Positions 1-8,829 are shown, counted from the first letter of the stretch. The stretch: DNA of 64,000 bases from Candidatus Pelagisphaera phototrophica (GCF_014529625.1 NZ_CP076039.1:806001-870000); one strand, 5' to 3'. Program-made: numbers and translations. The notes: generated by a model not told the origin, from the letters alone.

Positions 1-2
1 TT

Positions 3-251
3 GAATCGCAAGTGGAGTTTGCCTTTCGTTCGGTGACGGGCCGTTACCCGAGTGAGCGAGAGCACACACTGCTTTACGATGCGTATCGAGAGTATAACGA
101 CGAGTTTAATGGCGAGCTAGGTGAGGCCCATAAATTTATACGAATTGGGGAATCGGAAATCGACGAAAGGCTGGACCCCACGCAGCTTGCTGCTGCAACT
201 ACCTTTGCCAATGTGCTTTTGAATTTGGACGAAGTGATAACGAAGGAGTAG
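3..251 (+). CDS. DUF1549/DUF1553 (PSD1-type) protein, C-terminal end, partial
   Basis: The reading frame is already open at the left edge of the window, so only about 82 C-terminal residues are visible. They contain an F-R-x-V-T-G-R-Y-P segment and end in L-L-N-L-D-E-V-I-T-K-E. That ending is the hallmark of DUF1553, the C-terminal domain of large secreted PVC proteins that begin with a cytochrome c-like PSCyt1 domain followed by DUF1549. These proteins are nearly always followed by a DUF1501 gene, as here: the next start lies 6 bases after this stop, and its AAGGAG ribosome-binding site overlaps this gene's stop codon. The biochemical role of the family is not established. A redox or carbohydrate-related extracytoplasmic role is generally presumed. 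Confidence 0.8.
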   Translation, partial: ESQVEFAFRSVTGRYPSEREHTLLYDAYREYNDEFNGELGEAHKFIRIGESEIDERLDPTQLAAATTFANVLLNLDEVITKE

Positions 252-257
252 AACGAA

Positions 258-1766
258 ATGGAAAATCACGATAATCATTCCTGCCGCTCGCTTGTTGATG
301 GCGAGTGTCATAACTATTCACGGCTTTCCGATAATCCGCTTACGATGACTCGTCGCCAGTTTTTCGGGAAGTCGGCAAAGGGGTTGGGGGGTGTTGCCTT
401 GGCCTCCATGCTGAATGAGAATCTCTTCTCCGCTAATTCCCCCGTCGGCGGTCTTCCCGGATTTCCCAATTTCGCTCCCAAGGCCAAACGAATTATTTAT
501 CTTTTCCAATCCGGTGGCCCTTCGCAGATCGACATGTTCGATTATAAGCCGAATTTGAATGAGGTCCACGGTCAGGAGGTTCCTGATTCTGTCTTCAATG
601 GGCAACGTCTCACCGGTATGACAGCGGGCCAGACGTCCTTTCCGGTGGCACGGTCTATCTACAATTTCGAACAGGTTGGACAGAGCGGCAATTGGTTGAA
701 TACCGATCTCATGCCCCATATGGCGAAAGTAGCGGATGAGATGTGCATCATTAAATCGATGTACACGGAAGCCATTAACCACGATCCTGCGATCACATTT
801 TTCCAATCAGGCTTCCAGCTGGCAGGCCGCCCTAGCATTGGTGCTTGGCTATCCTATGGACTGGGTAGCATGAATGAGGATTTGCCAGCATTTGTAGCCA
901 TGACCTCCAGTGGTTCAGGTACAGGGGGACAACCTCTTTACGACCGGTTGTGGGGTGCGGGGTTTTTGCCTTCTAAGCACCAGGGGGTGAAGTTTTCAGG
1001 AGGGAAAGATCCCGTCCTGTACTTGAATAATCCGGACGGAATGAGCTCGAAACTTCGCCGGAAGACTTTGGATCACATCGCAGCGATGAATCAGATGAAA
1101 TTCGATGATTATGGTGATCCCGAGATTGAGACACGAATTTCTCAGTACGAGATGGCGTTTCGGATGCAGACGTCGGTGCCTGAGCTGACCGATGTTTCAT
1201 CCGAACCGGACAGCACCTTCGAGCTCTACGGTGAAGATGCGCGGAAACCGGGAACGTATGCCAACAACTGCCTGCTGGCCCGTCGCTTAGCGGAGCGTGA
1301 CGTCCGGTTTATACAGCTGTTTCATAGAGGGTGGGATGCCCACAACAACCTCCCGAACGTAAAGAAACGCCAGTGCGGGTCCACTGATCAGGCCTCTGCC
1401 GGTTTGATCCAGGATCTTAAACAGCGAGGCTTACTCAAGGATACGCTTGTTATTTGGGGAGGGGAGTTTGGCCGGACGGTGTATTGCCAGGATGAATTGA
1501 CTGACAAAACCTATGGTCGAGATCATCATCCTCGTTGTTTTAGTATGTTCATGGCAGGTGGCGGATCGAATCCGGGAATGAGCTATGGGGAGACGGATGA
1601 TTTCAGCTACAATATTGCCAAAGACCCCGTAAGCGTCCATGATCTCCATGCGACTATTCTTCACATGCTGGGGGTCGACCATAAGAAGCTCACCTATAAG
1701 TTCCAAGGCCGGCATTACAGGCTTACCGACGTTCACGGAAAAGTTATCAAGCCGTTGTTAGCGTGA
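258..1766 (+). CDS. DUF1501 domain protein, Tat-type signal
   Basis: This 502-residue protein matches the full length of DUF1501, an alkaline-phosphatase-superfamily fold common in Planctomycetes and Verrucomicrobia. A short cytoplasmic lead is followed by T-R-R-Q-F-F-G-K-S at about residues 31-39 and a hydrophobic stretch, which fits a Tat export signal. Family landmarks are the N-H-D-P motif near residue 175, W-D-A-H near 358, G-G-E-F-G-R-T near 400, G-R-D-H-H near 420, and the terminal L-T-Y-K-F-Q-G-R-H-Y-R-L-T-D-V-H-G block. An AAGGAG box at 243-248 supports the ATG at 258. It is translationally linked to the upstream DUF1553 gene and probably acts with it in the periplasm. The substrate is unknown. 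Confidence 0.88.
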   Translation: MENHDNHSCRSLVDGECHNYSRLSDNPLTMTRRQFFGKSAKGLGGVALASMLNENLFSANSPVGGLPGFPNFAPKAKRIIYLFQSGGPSQIDMFDYKPNLNEVHGQEVPDSVFNGQRLTGMTAGQTSFPVARSIYNFEQVGQSGNWLNTDLMPHMAKVADEMCIIKSMYTEAINHDPAITFFQSGFQLAGRPSIGAWLSYGLGSMNEDLPAFVAMTSSGSGTGGQPLYDRLWGAGFLPSKHQGVKFSGGKDPVLYLNNPDGMSSKLRRKTLDHIAAMNQMKFDDYGDPEIETRISQYEMAFRMQTSVPELTDVSSEPDSTFELYGEDARKPGTYANNCLLARRLAERDVRFIQLFHRGWDAHNNLPNVKKRQCGSTDQASAGLIQDLKQRGLLKDTLVIWGGEFGRTVYCQDELTDKTYGRDHHPRCFSMFMAGGGSNPGMSYGETDDFSYNIAKDPVSVHDLHATILHMLGVDHKKLTYKFQGRHYRLTDVHGKVIKPLLA

Positions 1767-1810
1767 CTTTTCTGGAAATATCGGACCTACTTGCTGACAT
1801 TAATTAAACT

Positions 1811-3298
1811 ATGAGACTCAGTACACGATTCATCTTCGGCTTTTTCGGCCTCTTATCCCTAGGCACGCTGTTGTCGGGAGCGGGCCCGAATATAGTGATC
1901 ATCCTCGTAGATGATATGGGTTATGGCGATTTAGGTTGCTACAATCAGGATTCCAAAATCCCTACACCTAATATCGACCGTCTGGCAAGTGAGGGTATGC
2001 GCTTTCGCGACGCTCATGCTCCGGGACCCCTCTGCCACATGTCTCGCTATGGGCTTATGACCGGACGGTATCCATTTCGTATAGACGTGGGTATTTGGCC
2101 GCGGCTACCACTGATTGCCGAGGGGCAAATGACAATCGCTTCGTTGCTCAAGGCTCGAGGGTACCGCACATCCATGGTGGGGAAATGGCATCTGGGTTTT
2201 AAGGAAAATGGTTATGAGAACCCACTACCAGGCGGACCGATAGACTGTGGATTCGATACGTACTTTGGGATTCGAGCCTCAACGGATATTCCCCCTTACT
2301 TCTATATTCGCGATGACCTGGCGATCAGCCCTCCGACGGAATTTATCGAGCAGCGGCAAAGTGAAGGCTGGACCAATATTCAGGGTGAATTCTGGCGTGA
2401 AGGCGGAATTGCTCCGGGTCTAGAGTTAAAGGACGTTTTGCCCCGATTCACGAATGAGGCGATTGAAGTGATTGACGACCATGCTCGAATTGGAGGTCGA
2501 AATAAGGAACCATTGATGCTCTATCTTGCGTATCCAGCTCCTCATACGCCTTGGTTGCCCTCACCCGAGTTTGTGGGTAAGAGTGGAGCCTCAATGTACG
2601 GTGACTTCATGATGATGGTCGATAGCGAAATTGGGCGAGTATTGAGTTCTTTGGATCAAGCCGAAATGGCGGAGGACACGATGGTTATTTTTACGTCTGA
2701 CAATGGGCCAGTTTGGTACGACAGTGATGTGGAGCGCTTCGATCACGATTCTTCGGGTGGCTTGCGTGGGATGAAATCCGACGCTTGGGAAGCCGGCCAC
2801 CGGATGCCTTTAATTGTTCGATGGCCGGGTGAAGTGAAAAAGGGGAGCGTGAGCGATCACCTAGTTTGCTTTACCGATTTGCTTGCGACATTTGCGGATA
2901 TCCACGATGTGAAACTTCCTAAGGCGGTGGGTCCGGATAGTTTTAGTTTCCTGCCCGCCTTGAAGCAAAGAAAACCGAGAAAGACACCGATTAGAGAAAC
3001 GTTCGTGATGAAGTCCGGAAGTGGAGGATTGATGACCATACGGTCTGGCGATTGGAAGTTTATTGAAGGGCAAGGATCTGGAGGATTCTCAGGTAGAGTA
3101 AGGGGGTCGGATCCGCTCGCGGTCAAAGGCCGGGCGGAGGCTGCCCAAGAGCTCAAGGAGTCGGAACCTGAGGCCCAGCTTTACAATTTGAGCCAGGACA
3201 TAGGAGAAACGATTAATCTTTTCGACGACAATCCCGAGATCGTGTCAGAGCTTCGGAGAGAAATGAACTACATCGTAACTTCGGGTAGCAGTCGGTAG
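1811..3298 (+). CDS. Secreted sulfatase with atypical C-H-M-S-R active site
   Basis: This 495-residue type I sulfatase (alkaline-phosphatase fold) begins with a signal peptide (about residues 1-24). N-I-V-I-I-L-V-D-D-M-G-Y-G-D-L-G-C-Y follows and supplies the calcium-binding Asp pair. The expected formylglycine site reads L-C75-H-M-S-R-Y-G-L-M-T-G-R, so Met stands where the C-x-P/A-x-R consensus has Pro or Ala. The other landmarks are present: G-K-W-H-L-G-F near 124, H-T-P-W near 245 and S-D-N-G-P near 295. Family knowledge says the enzyme would hydrolyse sulfate esters after Cys-to-FGly conversion. Whether this motif is matured is uncertain. The gene sits 44 bases after the DUF1501 gene and 12 bases before lpxA, suggesting one transcript. 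Confidence 0.9.
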   Translation: MRLSTRFIFGFFGLLSLGTLLSGAGPNIVIILVDDMGYGDLGCYNQDSKIPTPNIDRLASEGMRFRDAHAPGPLCHMSRYGLMTGRYPFRIDVGIWPRLPLIAEGQMTIASLLKARGYRTSMVGKWHLGFKENGYENPLPGGPIDCGFDTYFGIRASTDIPPYFYIRDDLAISPPTEFIEQRQSEGWTNIQGEFWREGGIAPGLELKDVLPRFTNEAIEVIDDHARIGGRNKEPLMLYLAYPAPHTPWLPSPEFVGKSGASMYGDFMMMVDSEIGRVLSSLDQAEMAEDTMVIFTSDNGPVWYDSDVERFDHDSSGGLRGMKSDAWEAGHRMPLIVRWPGEVKKGSVSDHLVCFTDLLATFADIHDVKLPKAVGPDSFSFLPALKQRKPRKTPIRETFVMKSGSGGLMTIRSGDWKFIEGQGSGGFSGRVRGSDPLAVKGRAEAAQELKESEPEAQLYNLSQDIGETINLFDDNPEIVSELRREMNYIVTSGSSR

Positions 3299-3310
3299 CT
3301 ACAGCGTATC

Positions 3311-4093
3311 ATGATTCATGCGACAGCGATTGTTTCTCCCGACGCTCGGATTGGAGAGAACGTGGAAATCGGTCCCTATGTTGTTGTTGAAGGCGAGGTC
3401 GAAATTGGGGATGGTTCAAAGCTGGACAGTCATGCTATCGTGAAGAATGGTTCCCGGATCGGAAAGGATGTTTCGGTCGGGAACTATGTAGTGATCGGAG
3501 GTTTGCCTCAAGACTTAGGGTTTGATCCCGCTACTCGGACGTATGCGATTATTGGCGACGGAACAGAACTTAGGGAAGGAGCGACTGTGAATCGAGCGAC
3601 GCAACCTGAGGGGGCAACCGTCATAGGCGAGAATTGCTACTTAATGGCCCAGTCGCATGTGGGGCATGACAGTATTCTGGGTGAGCGAGTGGTACTCGCC
3701 AATGTGGCCATGGTAGCTGGATTCGTGCAAATCGGACGATTCTCATTCATGGGAGGAGGAGCCGGTATCCATCAGTACAATCGTATTGGCGAAGGGGTGA
3801 TGATTGGAGGGAATGCAGCCATATCCCTGGATATTGCGCCCTTCACGATCGTCGCGGATCGAAATGAGCTTTATGGTTTGAATCTGATTGGGCTTCGCCG
3901 ACGCAAAGTTCCCCGTGATAGCATTCAGGCGTTGAGGACTTGCTATAAGGATGTCCTTGTGGAGTCGACCAATGTAAAGGCAAGAGCTTCCGAATTGTTG
4001 CAGGGTGAATACCGTGATATCGAAGAAGCGAGACACTTTCTAGAATTTTTCCAATCAGGAAAGCGCGGATTCGCCCGAGCCAAAGGGAATTAG
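3311..4093 (+). CDS. lpxA: Acyl-ACP--UDP-N-acetylglucosamine O-acyltransferase
   Basis: LpxA catalyses the first step of lipid A synthesis, moving a 3-hydroxyacyl chain from acyl carrier protein to UDP-GlcNAc in the cytoplasm. The 260-residue length is normal. The N-terminal two thirds is a hexapeptide-repeat left-handed beta-helix (I-G-E-N-V, I-G-D-G-S, I-G-K-D-V and so on). G-G-L-P-Q-D-L is at residues 63-69 and V-N-R-A-T at 93-97. S-H-V-G-H-D-S at 115-121 contains His119, equivalent to the catalytic His125 of the E. coli enzyme. G-L-N-L-I-G-L-R-R-R near 194 begins the C-terminal helical domain. It follows the sulfatase by 12 bases and precedes a DUF1080 gene, away from the usual lpxD-fabZ-lpxA-lpxB context. 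It may be a second copy. Confidence 0.9.
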   Translation: MIHATAIVSPDARIGENVEIGPYVVVEGEVEIGDGSKLDSHAIVKNGSRIGKDVSVGNYVVIGGLPQDLGFDPATRTYAIIGDGTELREGATVNRATQPEGATVIGENCYLMAQSHVGHDSILGERVVLANVAMVAGFVQIGRFSFMGGGAGIHQYNRIGEGVMIGGNAAISLDIAPFTIVADRNELYGLNLIGLRRRKVPRDSIQALRTCYKDVLVESTNVKARASELLQGEYRDIEEARHFLEFFQSGKRGFARAKGN

Positions 4094-4143
4094 GATTAAA
4101 TTATTGAATTGCCAAGAGAACTTTGTGAAATCCATACATCCCC

Positions 4144-4860
4144 ATGAAAATTAGAATCATAGTGCTAGCAGTCGTGTCGCTGTCCCTGTTTTGGGGCTAC
4201 TCCGAATCAAAAACCCCTCTAGTTTCGATGGACGAGGGAAGCGGTTGGATCTCCCTGTTTGATGGGAAGACTCTCAAGGGTTGGCGAGGTTACAACGGTA
4301 TTGAGATTAAGGGATCTTGGACAGCTGAGAACGGTGTACTGCAGTTGGAGCCGATTTCTCCAGACGGGGCTCAAGTGAATATTATCACCGAATCCCAATA
4401 TGACGACTTCGATCTTAGATTCGAATGGAAATTGGAAGCGGGCACTAATTCAGGAGTCATGTTTCATGTGGGTGAAGGTCCACGAAAACCTTACCTCACT
4501 GGGCCTGAGTACCAGATTTTGGACAATCTTGGGTTTCGTAGCAGGAAGGGTTTACCTGTAACTCCGAAGGAATACACCGCATCACACTATTCGATTGAGG
4601 CTCCAGCGAGTGATGAAACCAAGCCGATTGGAGATTGGAACTCCAGTAGGATTGTGGTTCAGGGCAATCAGGTCGAATACTGGCTGAACGACGTAAAAAC
4701 CGCAGTTTATGAGATGCACAGTCCGAAGTGGAAGGAGCAGGTGGCAAACTCGAAATTCAAGACCTGGGAGTACTACGCGTCCAAGGGAAAGGGGTATATC
4801 GGACTTCAAGATCATGGGCATCGGGTCTGGTTTCGCAATTTGAAGGTAAAGGAATTGTAG
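4144..4860 (+). CDS. DUF1080 (3-keto-disaccharide hydrolase) family protein
   Basis: This 238-residue exported protein has an N-terminal signal (about residues 1-22) followed by one DUF1080 domain, a concanavalin-like beta-sandwich. Visible signatures are W-I-S-L-F-D-G-K-T-L-K-G-W near 36, N-S-G-V-M-F-H near 102, P-E-Y-Q-I-L-D-N near 120, and the closing G-Y-I-G-L-Q-D-H-G with W-F-R-N-L-K-V-K. Characterised relatives hydrolyse 3-keto-glycosides produced by Gfo/Idh-type oxidoreductases. No such oxidoreductase is in this window. It lies 50 bases after lpxA and is the last clear gene of the first + strand run. Catalytic activity is inferred from the family only. Confidence 0.88.
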   Translation: MKIRIIVLAVVSLSLFWGYSESKTPLVSMDEGSGWISLFDGKTLKGWRGYNGIEIKGSWTAENGVLQLEPISPDGAQVNIITESQYDDFDLRFEWKLEAGTNSGVMFHVGEGPRKPYLTGPEYQILDNLGFRSRKGLPVTPKEYTASHYSIEAPASDETKPIGDWNSSRIVVQGNQVEYWLNDVKTAVYEMHSPKWKEQVANSKFKTWEYYASKGKGYIGLQDHGHRVWFRNLKVKEL

Positions 4861-5162
4861 TTGCTTTCTGCCCACAGGTGGCGGTTTTTTCACGGCAAAG
4901 AAGAGTAAGCACTGAGAAAGGAAATTGTTGATGGTAACATTGATGATTCCTGATGACCGGTATAGTAGTCATGGCTCTCTATGAATCTCTCGAAATCATT
5001 GTTGGAGCGATAATTCAGCTTCGAACTCCCCTCGGCGTTCAGATCCCTTAATGGAATCGCGCGAATCGCGTCCAGCCACCGACCTTTTATGAACGTTTCT
5101 GGGAGGAATGAGTTGATAAATCAGCTTGTGATACCGGGCTTTGAGCGTTACCCCTTAATAAG
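4861..5162. other. Intergenic stretch without a supported gene
   Basis: These 302 bases separate the DUF1080 gene from the small membrane-protein gene. I see no protein family match in any frame and no convincing terminator, although a run of six T lies at about 4884-4889 after a GC-rich stretch. A 25-codon open frame (ATG near 5088) ends with a stop overlapping the ATG at 5163. It could be a leader peptide but has no independent support. Confidence 0.4.
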
Positions 5163-5333
5163 ATGAATCTTATTATTTCGATAGTACTCATTCTGTCCCT
5201 CGTTGTGATAGGGTTCTTCGTGATAGCGGTGCTGATTCACAGGGGGATGACTCAGGACGCCGAGAGGCGTAGGGAAGAAGAGCGAATATTGGGCCAGCCG
5301 AAAAAACCGGAGAATCCGGAAATGATGCGTTAG
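5163..5333 (+). CDS. Small single-pass membrane protein, 56 residues
   Basis: The frame opens with ATG at 5163 and closes with TAG at 5331-5333. Residues 3-25 are a strongly hydrophobic helix rich in Ile, Leu and Val (I-I-S-I-V-L-I-L-S-L-V-V-I-G-F-F-V-I-A-V). A highly charged cytoplasmic-type tail with Q-D-A-E-R-R-R-E-E-E-R and then Q-P-K-K-P-E-N-P follows. That layout, a helix then a charged Pro/Lys tail, is typical of real small membrane proteins and unlikely by chance. I do not recognise a family. It could be an accessory to a membrane complex. It precedes a sulfatase gene by about 70 bases on the same strand. No strong ribosome-binding site is visible. Confidence 0.55.
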   Translation: MNLIISIVLILSLVVIGFFVIAVLIHRGMTQDAERRREEERILGQPKKPENPEMMR

Positions 5334-5402
5334 TTTCCTCGGCGGTTACCTTGGGTAACTATTTGGCTGGTGCTGCCAAAATTATTTGATTTCCTATTTG
5401 GC

Positions 5403-6809
5403 ATGTTTTTGCCCCGATTCCTTCCCCTCGTTGTTTACTCGCTCAGCGTTTTAAGTTACCCATTGGCCAACGCTTCGGATCAAGCTCGGCCTAATGTCGT
5501 CTTTATCTTCATCGATGATCAAGGATACTATGATTTGGGGTGCTACGGGGCGACTGAGATTGAAACGCCTCGGATTGACGCGATGGCCAAGGAAGGAATC
5601 CGTTTCACGGATTACTATGCGGCGGCCCCCATTTGTAGCCCGTCACGGGCGGGGTTACTGACTGGGTGCTATCCCCGAAGGGTAGGGATGGAAGCTTGGG
5701 TCCAACGAGCGGACTCGCGTCGCGGGTTGAATCCCGATGAACTGACCTTGGGTGAGCTGTTTCAGCAAAACGGATACAGGACCGCTTGTATTGGGAAATG
5801 GCATCTGGGTTTTGAAGCGCCCTTTCGACCGCGTGCGCAGGGATTCGACTCCTATTTTGGGCTCTTGCACAATTTGGATCCCGTGGAGGTCATTTACTTT
5901 GAAGAAGAAGGGGGTGTTCCATTAATGCGCAATGACGAAGTCATCAAGCGCCCAGCCGATCCTGCTGAGTTGACGCGGCGCTACACCGACGAAGCGATCG
6001 CATTTATGGAGCAGGATCGTGACGAGCCCTTCTTTCTCTACCTTCCGCACACGATGCTTCATAATCCACTGGGTGTGAGTCCTCGTTTTAAGGGTTCTTC
6101 AAATTGGGGTGAGTACGGGGACGCGATTCAGGAATTGGACTTCAATGTGGGAAGAATATTCGATGCTTTTTCGCGACTTGAAATCGAGGACGAGACCATT
6201 GTTGTATACGCGTCAGACAATGGTCGTGGTCCGGGGCGAAACAAGAGTCAATTGATTCAGGGGAGGAAGCTTTCAACTTACGAAGGCGGCATTCGTGTAC
6301 CCTGCATTGCCTGGGGTCCGGGTCTGGGGGTTAAGGAGGGAAGCGAGTCGTCAGAGGTGGTTTTTGCGATGGATTGGTACCCAACGTTGGCGACTATTGC
6401 GGGGATCAGGGTTCCGCAGGATAGGGTGATCGACGGTCGCGATTTGAGCCTCTATTTGTCAGGAAAAGCCGATACGATTCCTTCGGCGGTTCATGATAAA
6501 TCATTGAATAGCGATGTACCCCTTCGCCGATCCTTGGACTTTGCTGGAGAGTGGAGCCCTCTTTTTACGAGGGAAGAATATACAAACGCGTTTTTTTATC
6601 ATGGGAGTCAGGGTGCTTTGGCGGCGGTCAGATCAGGGAAATGGAAGTTGGTATTGAACCCCAGATTGCAGCTTTACGATCTTTCGAAGCATTTGGGTGA
6701 GGACGCGACAACGGGAAACCGTGAAGCGACACGGAAACTTCGGGGTATGGCGGTGACTTTCCAAGATGAGATGAGCAGGGATGGGCGTAGGGCAGGATTT
6801 ATAGACTGA
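5403..6809 (+). CDS. Secreted sulfatase (C-S-P-S-R)
   Basis: This type I sulfatase has 468 residues from the ATG at 5403; a GTG at 5370 would add 11. The ATG is preferred because it starts directly with a signal peptide (M-F-L-P-R-F-L-P-L-V-V-Y-S-L-S-V-L ending near A-N-A). F-I-F-I-D-D-Q-G-Y-Y-D-L-G-C-Y supplies metal ligands. The FGly motif is C78-S-P-S-R-A-G-L-L-T-G, fully canonical. G-K-W-H-L-G-F, H-T-M-L-H-N and S-D-N-G-R follow in order. The C-terminal sub-domain ends with the usual V-R-S-G-K-W-K-L-V and L-Y-D-L-S-K blocks. It should desulfate a carbohydrate in the periplasm or outside the cell. The substrate cannot be read from sequence. Confidence 0.9.
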   Translation: MFLPRFLPLVVYSLSVLSYPLANASDQARPNVVFIFIDDQGYYDLGCYGATEIETPRIDAMAKEGIRFTDYYAAAPICSPSRAGLLTGCYPRRVGMEAWVQRADSRRGLNPDELTLGELFQQNGYRTACIGKWHLGFEAPFRPRAQGFDSYFGLLHNLDPVEVIYFEEEGGVPLMRNDEVIKRPADPAELTRRYTDEAIAFMEQDRDEPFFLYLPHTMLHNPLGVSPRFKGSSNWGEYGDAIQELDFNVGRIFDAFSRLEIEDETIVVYASDNGRGPGRNKSQLIQGRKLSTYEGGIRVPCIAWGPGLGVKEGSESSEVVFAMDWYPTLATIAGIRVPQDRVIDGRDLSLYLSGKADTIPSAVHDKSLNSDVPLRRSLDFAGEWSPLFTREEYTNAFFYHGSQGALAAVRSGKWKLVLNPRLQLYDLSKHLGEDATTGNREATRKLRGMAVTFQDEMSRDGRRAGFID

Positions 6810-6893
6810 GAAGTGGTTTACTAACTGCGTGGCTGAATGAGCACACCGCCAACCTGTCATTTATAGTTCACCTCATCATCCAGTCGCCTAAAA

Positions 6894-6919
6894 AAGCCTC
6901 TAATGGACCTCAAAGGCTT
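6894..6919 (+). terminator. Weak hairpin downstream of sulfatase
   Basis: AAGCCT (6894-6899) is repeated inverted as AGGCTT (6914-6919) around a 14-base loop, and a T run occurs about ten bases later. It lies between the sulfatase stop and the DUF885 gene and could be a weak terminator. The six-pair stem makes it marginal. Confidence 0.25.
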
Positions 6920-6964
6920 CAAATTGGTTTTTGATTCTGAGCATTTACGTGATACCGATACCTG

Positions 6965-8776
6965 ATGTTCAAATACCTAGTTGTGACATTGATTGCCTGC
7001 CTGGGCCCGATTGCGGGTCTTCAAGCAGAGGAGGATCCGCGGGTGCTTGCGGAATCCAAGAAAGCGAATGATTTCTTCGAGCGGATTTATAACGAAAAGG
7101 TAGATCGATTTCCTGAGAGGCAGACTTACTTGGGGATCAAGAAGGATTACGGGGAGTGGAATGATGCAGCAGAGGAAATCGAGCTTCGTGAGTTGGCGAT
7201 AACTAAGGAGAACATGGAGTGGCTCAAGTCGTCTATTGACTACGACCTACTCGACTTACAGGCGAAAATCAGCTACCGCCTGGCGATTCAAAATGCGGAA
7301 GACGCGATCAGAAACTTCAAGTATCGCCATTATAACTACCCCGTAAATCAAATGTTTGGGCGGCACACGGATGTCGCGTCCTTTTTAATAAACATGCACC
7401 TTGTGACTGAGGTCAACGACTCGGAGGCCTATGTATCCCGCCTCAAGGGGATCGATAGAGTATTTGATCAGCTGATCGAGAATTTGAAACTGCGAGAGTC
7501 TATCGGAGTTTTGCCACCAAAATTCGTCTACCCAAGGGTGATTGAATCTTGTGAAAACATCATATCCGGAGCCCCTTTTCACGATACAGGAGAAGACTCT
7601 GCTTTATGGGGTGACTTCCGGACGAAGCTCAAGGCTCTGGAGATTGACGAGCCGCAGTACGTCACGCTGAAGCAAGAAGCGAGCGAGGCTCTGATGGAAG
7701 TCGTTAAGCCAGCCTATGAGCGATTGATCAGCTTTTTGAAAGAGCAAGAGACCAGGGCGACGACGGAAGATGGCGTTTGGAAATTCAAGGATGGGGAGGA
7801 GTTTTATAGTGAATCATTGCGAATGACGACCACGACTGAGCTCAGCTCGGAGGAGATCCATAAAATTGGACTAAAAGAGGTTGCTCGCATTCACAACAAG
7901 ATGAGAGGGATCATGAAGAAGGTGGGTTTTGAAGGCGACCTACAGGCTTTCTTCCAATTCATGCGCACGGATCCGCAGTTCTACTATCCAAACACGGATG
8001 AAGGAAAACAGCAGTATCTAGACCGAGCGGTTGCGGTGATTGATGATATGCGGGAGCGTTTGGACGCTTTGTTTCTGACCAAGCCTGAGGCGGAACTCAC
8101 CGTAAAGCGGGTTGAGGCATTTCGGGAAAAATCTGCGGGGACTGCTTTTTATCAACGTCCCGCCCCTGACGGAAGTCGTCCTGGCATCTACTACGCGAAT
8201 CTTTACAATACGGCTAACATGCCCAAATACAAGCTGGAGGCGTTAGCCTATCATGAGGGAATTCCGGGACACCACATGCAGCTGGCGTTAGCGCAGCAGA
8301 TGGAGGGGATTCCCAAATTTAGGAAACTGGGTGGCTACACGGCCTACATTGAGGGCTGGGGCTTGTATTGTGAACTTCTCCCCAAGGAAATGGGGCTTTA
8401 TCAGGACCCGTATTCCGATTTTGGTAGACTGAGCATGGAGTTGTGGCGGGCTTGTCGACTTGTGGTGGACACGGGGATACATGCCAAGAAATGGACGCGG
8501 GAACAGGGAATTGCCTATTATCGGGAAAACACTCCTGATACGGAGCGTGACTGTATTCGAATGGTGGAGCGCCATATCGTTATGGCGTCGCAAGCAACGG
8601 CCTATAAAGTGGGTATGCTGAAGATTCTGGAGTTGCGTGAGAAGGCGAAAGAAAGACTGGGTGAAGGATTTGATATTCGCGAGTTTCACGACGTGATTCT
8701 CCGTGGCGGTCCGCTACCGCTTACCGTACTTGAGCAAATGGTGGACGAATACCTTGAGGATAAAGCTAAAGGCTGA
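6965..8776 (+). CDS. DUF885 family protein, predicted secreted zinc metallopeptidase-like
   Basis: This 603-residue protein has a signal peptide (M-F-K-Y-L-V-V-T-L-I-A-C-L-G-P-I ending near Q-A) and is close to the usual DUF885 length. The diagnostic motif is Y-H-E-G-I-P-G-H-H at about residue 430, an H-E-x-x-x-x-H-H zinc-type arrangement. It is followed by Y-I-E-G-W-G-L-Y-C-E near 460, which carries the downstream Glu expected in this clan. Members are regarded as metallopeptidase-like, but substrates are largely unknown. It follows the sulfatase by 155 bases with a weak hairpin between, so it may have its own promoter. It is convergent with the next gene. Confidence 0.82.
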   Translation: MFKYLVVTLIACLGPIAGLQAEEDPRVLAESKKANDFFERIYNEKVDRFPERQTYLGIKKDYGEWNDAAEEIELRELAITKENMEWLKSSIDYDLLDLQAKISYRLAIQNAEDAIRNFKYRHYNYPVNQMFGRHTDVASFLINMHLVTEVNDSEAYVSRLKGIDRVFDQLIENLKLRESIGVLPPKFVYPRVIESCENIISGAPFHDTGEDSALWGDFRTKLKALEIDEPQYVTLKQEASEALMEVVKPAYERLISFLKEQETRATTEDGVWKFKDGEEFYSESLRMTTTTELSSEEIHKIGLKEVARIHNKMRGIMKKVGFEGDLQAFFQFMRTDPQFYYPNTDEGKQQYLDRAVAVIDDMRERLDALFLTKPEAELTVKRVEAFREKSAGTAFYQRPAPDGSRPGIYYANLYNTANMPKYKLEALAYHEGIPGHHMQLALAQQMEGIPKFRKLGGYTAYIEGWGLYCELLPKEMGLYQDPYSDFGRLSMELWRACRLVVDTGIHAKKWTREQGIAYYRENTPDTERDCIRMVERHIVMASQATAYKVGMLKILELREKAKERLGEGFDIREFHDVILRGGPLPLTVLEQMVDEYLEDKAKG

Positions 8777-8808
8777 AGGATCAGTGGAGTTGAAAATTCC
8801 TGGCTATC

Positions 8809-8829
8809 GGCTCGCCGGGCGATCGAGCC
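8809..8829. terminator. Hairpin between convergent genes
   Basis: GGCTCG (8809-8814) and CGAGCC (8824-8829) form a perfect six-pair stem around a nine-base loop. It sits exactly between the DUF885 stop and the stop codon of the convergent sulfatase. A bidirectional terminator is plausible by position, but neither side has a clear T run. Confidence 0.35.
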
